Part shown: piece by piece, positions 45,426-52,541 of the stretch
Layout of the letters: each line of letters starts with the position of its first letter
How positions within the stretch are numbered: position 1 is the first letter of the stretch
Assembly: GCF_008801935.1 (NCBI RefSeq)
Contig: NZ_VZOT01000006.1
Coordinates: forward strand, 62,001-126,000
Origin: Comamonas kerstersii
GTDB taxonomy: Bacteria > Pseudomonadota > Gammaproteobacteria > Burkholderiales > Burkholderiaceae_C
Reading direction: 5' to 3'
DNA: 64,000 nt
The notes under the pieces: generated by a model
What the model was told of the DNA's origin: nothing
Seen by the model: only the letters and a program-made list of their open reading frames with translations
The model's database searches: none
Program-made: the position numbers and the translations under genes

Positions 45426-46868
45426 TCAGACCATGGCGATAGACACTGCCTTGGCCACCAGATAGGCCTCCAGTGCTTCTGTGCCACCTTCTGAACCATA
45501 GCCGGAATCCTTCACTCCACCAAATGGCATTTCGGCCGATGCCACAGCAGGCTGGTTGATCCACAGCATGCCGGTTTCCACCTGCTGGCTCAGCAGCTGC
45601 GCATGCTTGAGCGAGGAGGTAAAGGCATACGCCGCCAGCCCATAAGGCAGGCGATTGGCTTCGGCAATGGCTTCTTCCAGCTTGTCAAAGGTGCGCAGCG
45701 CCACCACGGGGCCAAAGGGCTCGTTGTTGAACACATCGGCCTCCAGCGGCACATTGGCCAGCACCGTGGGTGCATAGAAGTTGCCCACATCGCTCAAGGT
45801 CTTGCCGCCTAGCAGCAGCTGGGCCCCTTTGGCCTGCGCATTGGCAACCAGCGACTGCATGGCGGTGATGCGGCGTGGGTTGGCCAGCGGCCCCATCTTG
45901 GTGTCTGGGTCCAGGCCATTGCCCACCTTGATGGCTGCGAAGTAGTCCACCATTTTTTCTGTAAACGCTTTTTCCAGGCTGCGGTGCACCAGAAAGCGGG
46001 TCGGAGAAATACAGACCTGCCCGGCATTGCGCAGCTTGGAGGCACCCACGGCTTTGACGGCCAGATCCACGTCTGCATCTTCGGCAATGATGACCGGCGC
46101 GTGACCGCCCAGCTCCATGGTGCAGCGCTTCATGTGCGCACCTGCCATGGCCGCCAGCTGCTTGCCCACGGCCGTGGAACCCGTAAACGTCACCTTGCGG
46201 ATGGTGGGGTGGGGGATCAGGTAGCTGGAAATCTCAGCTGGGTCGCCATAGACCAGTCCGATCACACCCGCAGGCACGCCTGCATCCACAAAGCACTGGA
46301 ACAGCGCAGCAGGCGATGCCGGCGTTTCTTCCGGTGCCTTGCACAGAAAGGAGCAGCCCGTTGCCAGCGCTGCGCTGATCTTGCGCACGATCTGGTTGAC
46401 CGGAAAGTTCCAGGGCGTAAAGGCGGCCACAGGGCCCACAGGCTCCTTGATCACCAGCTGCTGCACATCACTGCGGCGTGCGGGCACGATGCGGCCGTAC
46501 AGACGCAGTGCCTCATCCGCAAACCATTCAATGATGCCCACGCCAGCCAGCACTTCGGCACGGGCTTCGGCCAGTGGCTTGCCTTGCTCCTGCGTGAGCA
46601 GCGCAGCAATCTGGTCGGCACGCTCCTTGAGCAGAGCTGCCGCCTTGCGCATGGTGGCCTGGCGCTCATGGGCGCTGGTGTTGCGCCAGATGGCAAAGCC
46701 TTTTTCAGCGGCGGCCAGGGCGCGGTCCAGGTCTTCCTTCCCTGCATGGGCCAGCTGGCCAATCACTTCACCCGTGGCGGGGTTGCGCACGGCAATGGTC
46801 TTGCCGCTGGCTGCGTTCTGCCATTGGCCGTCGATGAGCAATTGGGTGTCGGGGTAGGTCTGGCTCAT
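45426..46868 (-). CDS. gabD: NAD(P)-dependent succinate-semialdehyde dehydrogenase
   Basis: A 480-residue aldehyde dehydrogenase. [19 protein letters not shown], the catalytic Glu in [11 protein letters not shown] and the catalytic Cys in [16 protein letters not shown] are all intact. The overall pattern is closest to GabD, which oxidises succinic semialdehyde to succinate, though other small aldehydes are possible. It lies downstream of the amine-oxidase operon on the same strand but behind a terminator and a palindromic repeat, so it probably has its own promoter. Confidence 0.85.
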   Translation of the reverse strand: MSQTYPDTQLLIDGQWQNAASGKTIAVRNPATGEVIGQLAHAGKEDLDRALAAAEKGFAIWRNTSAHERQATMRKAAALLKERADQIAALLTQEQGKPLAEARAEVLAGVGIIEWFADEALRLYGRIVPARRSDVQQLVIKEPVGPVAAFTPWNFPVNQIVRKISAALATGCSFLCKAPEETPASPAALFQCFVDAGVPAGVIGLVYGDPAEISSYLIPHPTIRKVTFTGSTAVGKQLAAMAGAHMKRCTMELGGHAPVIIAEDADVDLAVKAVGASKLRNAGQVCISPTRFLVHRSLEKAFTEKMVDYFAAIKVGNGLDPDTKMGPLANPRRITAMQSLVANAQAKGAQLLLGGKTLSDVGNFYAPTVLANVPLEADVFNNEPFGPVVALRTFDKLEEAIAEANRLPYGLAAYAFTSSLKHAQLLSQQVETGMLWINQPAVASAEMPFGGVKDSGYGSEGGTEALEAYLVAKAVSIAMV

Positions 46869-46925
46869 GGTGCTTGCACTCGCTGAAGAGAAAGGTGAAA
46901 ACTGGTTGGCAGAATTTCAAAATAG

Positions 46926-47003
46926 ATAGCTGCTTGCGCTTGAACTACAAGCATTTCAATGCAAAAACATTTGCAAATCCTGTATTTATCAGCGCTAGCT
47001 GCT
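46926..47003. repeat. palindromic intergenic repeat, long form (copy G, imperfect)
   Basis: Left arm ATAGCTGCTTGCGCTTG (46926-46942), right arm AGCGCTAGCTGCT (46991-47003), with ATTTCAATGC / ATTTGCAAAT forming a weak inner hairpin. It lies upstream of gabD. Confidence 0.65.
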
Positions 47004-47144
47004 TCACTTTTAAAAATCCAGGTGACCACCCATTGTAGAAGGCGCTGCTCGCAGCGCCATAGTGGGATGTACGGTACACATGCCTGACACCTTAACGTAC
47101 CTGCCTTGTAAAGGCTGTCATCCATGTGCGGATACGGTTCACCC

Positions 47145-47168
47145 AAAAAGAAGCCCACCGAAGTGGGC
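47145..47168 (-). terminator. rho-independent terminator of the amine oxidase operon
   Basis: On the minus strand: GCCCAC, TTCG tetraloop, GTGGGC (47168-47153), then TTCTTTTT. It lies 63 bases after the azurin stop. Confidence 0.8.
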
Positions 47169-47231
47169 AAAGGACCATGTACCAACTGCCATGGCACACG
47201 GAAGAACGCTGTACAAAAGCCAAGCTGCGCC

Positions 47232-47699
47232 TTACTGACTGAGCTTGAGCGAGCCTTTCATCATCGATGCATGACCGGGGAAAGAGCAGAAAAAGCTGTA
47301 GCTCTCGCCTGCGGCAAGCTTTCCCACATCAAGTGTCAGTGTGTCGCTTTCTCCACCGCCGATGAGCTTGGAGTTCGCCAGCACACGGCCATCGCCAGGC
47401 TTGAGGTAGTCGTTGGAGACTCCTGCACTGATACCGTCTTTCGCCACTGCGGCCATGTCTGCTGTCTTGGTGATCACCACGTTATGCCCCATGGCTGCCT
47501 TGGGCAGCTTGCCCACATGCTTGAGCGTGATGTCAAAGCTTTTGCAGGAGCTGGGCACTTGCAGGCTCTTCACATTGAACTGCATGGCGTCATTGCTTTC
47601 CACGGTCACGGCGCAGTCTGAGGCCATGACAACCGGTGTCACCAGCAGGCCCGCCACAGCGATGGCCGATGCGCACATTACGCGCTTCATTGTCTTCAT
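47232..47699 (-). CDS. azurin, type 1 copper protein
   Basis: A 155-residue blue copper electron carrier. A signal peptide of about 26 residues ends VVMA before SDCAVTVESND. All four azurin copper ligands are in place: His72 (MGHNVV), Cys138 and His143 (FFCSFPGH) and Met147 (five plus four residues after Cys, as in azurin). The disulphide pair CAV and SSCKSF is present. The ATG at 47699 has AGGAA upstream. It is the last gene of the operon with the amine oxidase, cytochrome c and RidA genes, so it probably accepts electrons from that system. Confidence 0.95.
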   Translation of the reverse strand: MKTMKRVMCASAIAVAGLLVTPVVMASDCAVTVESNDAMQFNVKSLQVPSSCKSFDITLKHVGKLPKAAMGHNVVITKTADMAAVAKDGISAGVSNDYLKPGDGRVLANSKLIGGGESDTLTLDVGKLAAGESYSFFCSFPGHASMMKGSLKLSQ

Positions 47700-47759
47700 A
47701 CACATTCCTTGGCTGCAGGCAGTGGCACAGCAGTACATGCTGCCCGCAGCAATACAACC

Positions 47760-48296
47760 TTACTTCACGACGTTCTTGCCGCCACGCGCAGCCACCACTT
47801 CAATTTCCACCAGCCATGCGGGGTTGGCCAGTGCGGCGATTTCAAATGCAGAGCGTGCGGGCAGGTTGGGCTGCTCGGCCGTGCCAAAGAACTGGGTGTA
47901 GCCCTTCATGAAACCCGCAAAGTCCATCTTGTTGCCCTTAGCTGGATCCTTGACCAGGAAGACCTGCATCTTGATCACGTCCGACATGCTCAGACCCATG
48001 CTCTTGAGCTGGGCCTCAATGCTCTTGAGCACATTGACTGTCTGGCCTTCGGTATCACCGCCATAGGCAGCTGGGTCTGTGGCTGGCTTGCTCTTATCCA
48101 GCATGGCTGGCACCTTGCCCGACAGATAGACCGTACTGACGCCGGGCGAAACCTCCACGGCATTGGAGATGGGAAAGCTCGAGCCGGGGATCTTGTAACG
48201 CGTGACTTCACCCGTTGGTACGCCGTTGGTGGCGCAGCCGCTCAGCACCGCAGCAGCCAGAAGACCCGCAACCATCACAGGAGTGCGCAAAGACAT
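47760..48296 (-). CDS. RidA (YjgF/YER057c/UK114) domain lipoprotein
   Basis: A 178-residue RidA-family protein with a lipoprotein signal peptide: LAAAVLSGC places the lipidated Cys at 21. The mature part is a RidA domain of about 130 residues (GVSTVYLSGKVPA, MGLSMSDVIKMQVFLVKD, LPARSAFEIAALANP), with the arginine that RidA enzymes use to bind substrate in the LPARSA block. RidA proteins hydrolyse reactive enamines and imines and are normally cytoplasmic. Here it is exported and encoded with an exported amine oxidase, so it may clear imine products in the envelope; that is inference. AGAGGT precedes the ATG at 48296. Confidence 0.88.
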   Translation of the reverse strand: MSLRTPVMVAGLLAAAVLSGCATNGVPTGEVTRYKIPGSSFPISNAVEVSPGVSTVYLSGKVPAMLDKSKPATDPAAYGGDTEGQTVNVLKSIEAQLKSMGLSMSDVIKMQVFLVKDPAKGNKMDFAGFMKGYTQFFGTAEQPNLPARSAFEIAALANPAWLVEIEVVAARGGKNVVK

Positions 48297-48365
48297 GGAA
48301 TTACCTCTTTCTCTCAAAACATTGCTCATCGCCCCGCAGCCCAGCTGGAACACGGGGCCGGGGGA

Positions 48366-48836
48366 TTACTTGCGGAAGAGCTTGACGTCTTCTGCCGTCA
48401 CGGTGTCAGTGAACTGATTGCCAAAATTGCTGCGCACATAGTTCACCACTTCTGCTACCTGTGCATCGTCCAGTCGATGGGCAAAGCCAGGCATGCCATG
48501 CAGGCCATTCATGACCACACCCACCGGATACGCAGCTGCAGCCAGCTTTTCATTGCCCGCCAGTGCAGGGTAAAAACCCACCTCGGCAGCACCTTGCCCC
48601 TGGGGCATGTGGCAGCCCTGGCAAATGGCCTGGTAGATCTTTTCCCCATCACGCTGGGTGTTCAGGCGACGGTCGCTGGAAAAGCCCGCCTTGAGGGCTT
48701 CAACCTGTGTGTCAGCAATCGCCAGTACCTCGGCAGCAGTGCCTGTCACAGGCCCTGCGAAAGCGGACAGACTGGCCATGCTTGCCAGCACCACTACGGC
48801 CACAGACAGACCACGGTGCAACTTCTTTGTGCTCAT
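48366..48836 (-). CDS. exported monohaem cytochrome c
   Basis: A 156-residue c-type cytochrome. The signal peptide ends SLSAFA at about 27. One haem site, CQGCH, is at 72-76 and a probable axial Met115 lies in HGMPGFAH. AAAGGA lies nine bases before the ATG at 48836; an ATG three codons earlier has that sequence immediately against it. It starts 28 bases after the amine oxidase stop. The location suggests it is the direct electron acceptor of that flavoenzyme, as a cytochrome c is for the nicotine oxidoreductase NicA2. Confidence 0.9.
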   Translation of the reverse strand: MSTKKLHRGLSVAVVVLASMASLSAFAGPVTGTAAEVLAIADTQVEALKAGFSSDRRLNTQRDGEKIYQAICQGCHMPQGQGAAEVGFYPALAGNEKLAAAAYPVGVVMNGLHGMPGFAHRLDDAQVAEVVNYVRSNFGNQFTDTVTAEDVKLFRK

Positions 48837-48864
48837 AGCGTTCATTCCTTTCAAGTGGCCTGAC

Positions 48865-50451
48865 TCAGACATTCACGGCCTTGGCGTGCAGGCGCTGCAC
48901 AGCGTCGAGGGCAGACAGCACGGCACCTTCCTGCCATGCGGGAATGAAGGAGATATGCTCGCCAGCCAGCACCAGACGGTTGTCAATCTGCGCCATGTTG
49001 TCGTAGTGCTGCGCGCGCAGGTTGTCGTTCCATGCGCCATAGCAGCCCTGAGTCCAGGGTGTGCGGTGCCATGCCACAGACACGCCGTTCAGGAATTCCT
49101 GCTTGTACTGCGGATGAATCTGGCTACCCCACTCCAAGGCCAGACGGACCCGCTCCTTGGGCGTCAGCGAAGCCAAGCGATAGGCATTGGTGTTGTCAAA
49201 GGCATATGCCCCCAGCAGCACAGCAGGGCCGGGCTTCATATAGTCGTTGGATGGGTAGGAAATCTGCTGAATCGGCAGGTCCGTCGAGGTAATTCCACCG
49301 TAGATGCGCTCATCCTCTTCCCAGAAACGTCGCTTGAATTCCAGACCCACCTTGACCGAACTGCCGTATGGCAAGGCCTCAATGGCGGCGCGCATCTTGT
49401 CGCCCACCTGAATGTCCATCTGCGCCAGGATAGAAGCAGGAATCGTGCAGACACACCAGTCGGCAGTCACCTGCTGCTGTACGCCATTGCGGGTATAGCT
49501 CACGGTGACGGACTTTTCATCCTGTGCAATCTTGCTCACCTTGGCGTTGTACTGAATCGCCTTGCCCAGATCCTTGGCCATGGCCTGAGGCAGCATGTCC
49601 ATGCCGCCCTTGGGCTGGAAAATGGTGCTGTGGAATTCCGTCAGATTGCCCGAGCCGATCTGCCCCCACAGGTTGGACTGCAGCACTTCACTCACACCAA
49701 TGGGCTGCGATGCCTTGGCACGTGGCATCAGACCGCCACCATGGTCCACATCAAAGCCGCGGTATTCGCTGGTGTGCAGGCTGGCCACATAGCGATAGTC
49801 CTTATCCAGCGCTCCTGTGCTCTTCAGGCTGGCCAGCAGCTTTTCTGCATCTTCCTTGCTGATGACCGTATCCAGAGCGCCTTGGTTGACCGCCTTGGCC
49901 AACAGCTCGGCCGTGTGTCCACGGTAATCCGTTGCGATATGACGGAAGCGCTGTGGCTTGCCACCAAAAGCCTTGCTGTTGTGCACATAGGCGTTGTGAT
50001 TGACCTGGTTGAACACATCCAGCTCAATGCCATAGCGACGGTACAGATCCATCATGGCATGGTGGTTGTGGGGCACACGCCAGGGCCCTGGGTTCAGATA
50101 ATTCCCCTTGGCAAAGCCAACGGTCTGGGTCGTGCCATCCAGCTCGGTAAAAGTGTCACCGCCACGCAGTGTCCAAGCACGGCCACCAGCGCGATTCTGG
50201 TATTCCAGCACTGTGACCTTGTAGCCCGCATTGCGCAGCTCAATGGCGGCAAGCATGCCTGCCAGGCCTGCGCCCAGCACCACTACGGATGCGCCAGGCT
50301 TTGCCTTGCTGAGCTTGATGGGGCCGGAATACGAAGATTCAGCGGCATGGCCCAGAGTACCCATGGCGGAGTACATGGCTGCGCCACCTGCCATATGGCC
50401 AATCATGGTGAGGAGTTTTCGCCGTGTCAGTGGTGTTTTTTCTTCTGGCAT
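48865..50451 (-). CDS. Tat-exported flavin amine oxidase/dehydrogenase
   Basis: A 528-residue flavin monoamine oxidase-family protein. A twin-arginine signal (LTRRKLLTMIG, Arg10-Arg11, then a hydrophobic stretch) indicates folded export with FAD bound. The dinucleotide motif GAGLAG is at 60-65 with the downstream EYQNRAGGRAW, and the C-terminal FAD motif is LAGEHISFIPAWQEGAV. The substrate is unknown; L-amino acids, polyamines or cyclic amines are all possible. It heads an operon with cytochrome c, lipoprotein RidA and azurin. That suggests it passes electrons to cytochrome rather than to oxygen. The ATG at 50451 begins the Tat signal. Confidence 0.88.
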   Translation of the reverse strand: MPEEKTPLTRRKLLTMIGHMAGGAAMYSAMGTLGHAAESSYSGPIKLSKAKPGASVVVLGAGLAGMLAAIELRNAGYKVTVLEYQNRAGGRAWTLRGGDTFTELDGTTQTVGFAKGNYLNPGPWRVPHNHHAMMDLYRRYGIELDVFNQVNHNAYVHNSKAFGGKPQRFRHIATDYRGHTAELLAKAVNQGALDTVISKEDAEKLLASLKSTGALDKDYRYVASLHTSEYRGFDVDHGGGLMPRAKASQPIGVSEVLQSNLWGQIGSGNLTEFHSTIFQPKGGMDMLPQAMAKDLGKAIQYNAKVSKIAQDEKSVTVSYTRNGVQQQVTADWCVCTIPASILAQMDIQVGDKMRAAIEALPYGSSVKVGLEFKRRFWEEDERIYGGITSTDLPIQQISYPSNDYMKPGPAVLLGAYAFDNTNAYRLASLTPKERVRLALEWGSQIHPQYKQEFLNGVSVAWHRTPWTQGCYGAWNDNLRAQHYDNMAQIDNRLVLAGEHISFIPAWQEGAVLSALDAVQRLHAKAVNV

Positions 50452-50802
50452 AGAACAGAGTTTTCGGTTTTCGACACGCAAACTACCGCATGTCTTGACC
50501 ATTTGTCGCAACAGTCGTGCCAGCTTGTGCACTGTCGGCATCTATCCTCTAGGCTCTAGGCTCTAGGCTCTAGGCTCTAGGCTCTAGGCTCTAGGCTCTA
50601 GGCTCTAGGCTCTAGGCTCTAGGCTCTAGGCTCTAGGCATCAGCATTCACAGAAACATCTGCACCAAAATGCACTGAACCGCATCAGGCAATGCCCTAAT
50701 GTGCACGCACTAACGCCGAGAAATGGTGCACGACACATGTGTGTGAAAAAAGGCCTGCATCTGCAGGCCTTGTGGAGCGCATGTAAGGCAACGCAGCGTG
50801 CG
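50452..50802. other. intergenic region upstream of the amine oxidase operon
   Basis: About 351 bases containing the heptamer tandem array (50547-50637). No convincing promoter hexamers were identified. The upstream gene (Bug receptor) runs in the same direction. Confidence 0.6.
50547..50637. repeat. tandem repeat, 13 copies of CTCTAGG
   Basis: Thirteen perfect, contiguous copies of the heptamer CTCTAGG (91 bases), 96 bases upstream of the amine oxidase ATG. The unit contains CTAG, a tetramer that is rare in most bacterial genomes. Being non-coding and seven bases long, it can only act through spacing or binding, not by frame shifting. Confidence 0.97.
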
Positions 50803-51783
50803 TTAATCGATTTTTGCGCCCGACTCATCCACCACTTTTTTCCAGTGCGCCAGCTCTGCAGGCAAGCTGGCTGCAAAGCTTTGTGGGTTGGACTGCACGG
50901 GCTCCGCACCCAGCGTCTTCAGGCGCTCCTGCATGGCGGGGGTAGCCAGCACGCGAGAGATCTCGGTATAGACCTTGTCGATGATGGGCTGGGGTGTGCC
51001 TGCAGGGGCAAACAGGCCGTACCAGGACGTCACGGCCAGATCCTTCAGCACAGGAATTTCAGGTGCCAGCGGTGTCGGCTTGTCCGACGCCACACCCAGC
51101 ACACGCAGCTTGCCGCTGCTCACGAACGGCATGACGCCGGGGAAGCTGCCAAAGGTCACGGGCAGCTGGCCCGCCACCACATCGGTCGCTGCCGCTGCAG
51201 CCCCCTTGTAGGGCACATGCAGCATTTCCACGCCCTTTTGCTTCTTGAGCATCTCGCCCAGCAAGTGATTCAGCGTGCCATTGCCGGCCGAGGCGTATTC
51301 CACCTTATAGGGATTAGCTTTGGCATAGGCCACCAGCTCGTCGAAGGTCGTGGCAGGAAACTGTGGATTGACCACCAGCAGATACGGCGCCACAGCCAGC
51401 TGCATCACGGGGGTGAAGTCTTTGATGGGGTCAAACCCCGTGCGCGAATACAGCGCAGGGTTGATGGTGTGTGCGCTTTGCGCCGTCACCAGAAAGGTAT
51501 AACCATCGGGCGCGCTGCGTGCTACCTGGCCCGTTCCCACGTTACCGTTGGCACCCGCACGGTTTTCCACGATCACGGGCTGGCCCAGCGAGTTTTCCAG
51601 GCTTTGCGCTACGGCACGCGCAATCACGTCATTGGCACCGCCGGGGTTTTGTGGCACCACAAAGGTAATGGGCTTGGTGGGCCAGCTGTCCTGCGCCCAG
51701 GCGGCAGGTGCAGCCATAGAGACCACGCTGGCAACGGCCAGCGCCAAAGCATGGCGGCGAGAAAAAGCGGAATGCACAGGCAT
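50803..51783 (-). CDS. Bug-family tripartite tricarboxylate transporter receptor
   Basis: A 326-residue extracytoplasmic receptor of the Bug (TctC) family. The signal peptide ends PAAWAQ near residue 28. The mature start WPTKPITFVVPQNPGGANDVIARAVA and the DGYTFL and HVPYKGAAAAATDV blocks are diagnostic. Such receptors bind small carboxylates or similar acids and are usually orphan, as here. The ATG at 51783 begins at the signal peptide. It lies upstream of the amine oxidase operon but is separated by the heptamer array. Confidence 0.9.
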   Translation of the reverse strand: MPVHSAFSRRHALALAVASVVSMAAPAAWAQDSWPTKPITFVVPQNPGGANDVIARAVAQSLENSLGQPVIVENRAGANGNVGTGQVARSAPDGYTFLVTAQSAHTINPALYSRTGFDPIKDFTPVMQLAVAPYLLVVNPQFPATTFDELVAYAKANPYKVEYASAGNGTLNHLLGEMLKKQKGVEMLHVPYKGAAAAATDVVAGQLPVTFGSFPGVMPFVSSGKLRVLGVASDKPTPLAPEIPVLKDLAVTSWYGLFAPAGTPQPIIDKVYTEISRVLATPAMQERLKTLGAEPVQSNPQSFAASLPAELAHWKKVVDESGAKID

Positions 51784-52034
51784 CACAACTCCAAGTACGT
51801 CAATGGGAAACACACCGCTGCGCACAGCGGTGATGGAAACGGACTTGCTGCTTGTGGCGTGCAAGAAAAATTGCGCAGGCGTGTGGCCCAGGCTGCGCAA
51901 TGACAAGACCGCTGGCACGAGGGTGTTCGCAGGCAGCAGGCTTGGAAGAAGATGGGACGAATCATAGGCAAGCCACCCGCTGCCCCATAGCAAAACAGAG
52001 GTGTCTGCCAGTGTTCTGTCAGACTCCGGGCTGT

Positions 52035-52496
52035 TCAGCGCCCGTTCAGCACTGCGACGGCCTCATCACGCAGCAGGCCTTCTTCTACGCGCACCGCAGG
52101 TTGTGCAGGCTCCAGCACCTCAGCGCAGCGTGCAGGCAGAACCGGCCCTCCCAGAGCGTCACCAATATCTTGCGTGCTGGCTGCAAACACCACACGTTTG
52201 ATCCCCGCCCAGAACATGGCACCGCTGCACATAGCGCAGGGTTCTCCGCTGGCAAATACGGCTGCTCCATGCAGACGCTCTGGGCCAAACCGCTGCGTAG
52301 CCTCTCGTACGAGGACCACTTCGGCATGGGCTGTGCAGTCACCCGTGCTGTTTTGCCGGTTGGGTGAGGTGTGCAGGATCTCACCCTCAGACGACACCAG
52401 TGCTGCTCCAAACGGTGTATCGCCAGCTGCACGGGCCTGGCGTGCGGCCTCCATCGCCAGTTGCATGGCCTGCACTTCTGTTGCAGTGAATGACAT
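52035..52496 (-). CDS. nucleoside/nucleobase deaminase (guanine deaminase-like)
   Basis: A 153-residue zinc deaminase of the CDA fold. The metal and catalytic residues are in CTAHAEVVLV (His-Ala-Glu) and GEPCAMCSGAMFWAG (PCxxC). The family includes guanine deaminase GuaD and tRNA adenosine deaminase TadA; TPFGAALVSSEGEIL and the length favour a free-base deaminase. AAGGAG lies six bases before the ATG at 52496. It follows the Hsp70-like gene by 45 bases, possibly co-transcribed. Confidence 0.87.
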   Translation of the reverse strand: MSFTATEVQAMQLAMEAARQARAAGDTPFGAALVSSEGEILHTSPNRQNSTGDCTAHAEVVLVREATQRFGPERLHGAAVFASGEPCAMCSGAMFWAGIKRVVFAASTQDIGDALGGPVLPARCAEVLEPAQPAVRVEEGLLRDEAVAVLNGR

Positions 52497-52541
52497 GGGC
52501 ATCTCCTTGTTCATACCCACCAGCAACGCTGGTGGATGGGG

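Larger units (their letters stand above)
46869..47231. other. intergenic region between gabD and the azurin gene
   Basis: About 363 bases. It holds the palindromic repeat copy G, a hairpin GGCGCTGC/GCAGCGCC (47041-47058), and the azurin-operon terminator. A plus-strand frame from 47124 was considered and rejected. Confidence 0.6.

Noticed and set aside
47124-47231. small plus-strand frame beginning MCGYGSPKKKPTEVGKG with a CTNCHG motif
   Set aside because: It runs through the terminator hairpin of the azurin operon and then antisense into azurin; the CxxC looks accidental. Kept as unlikely.
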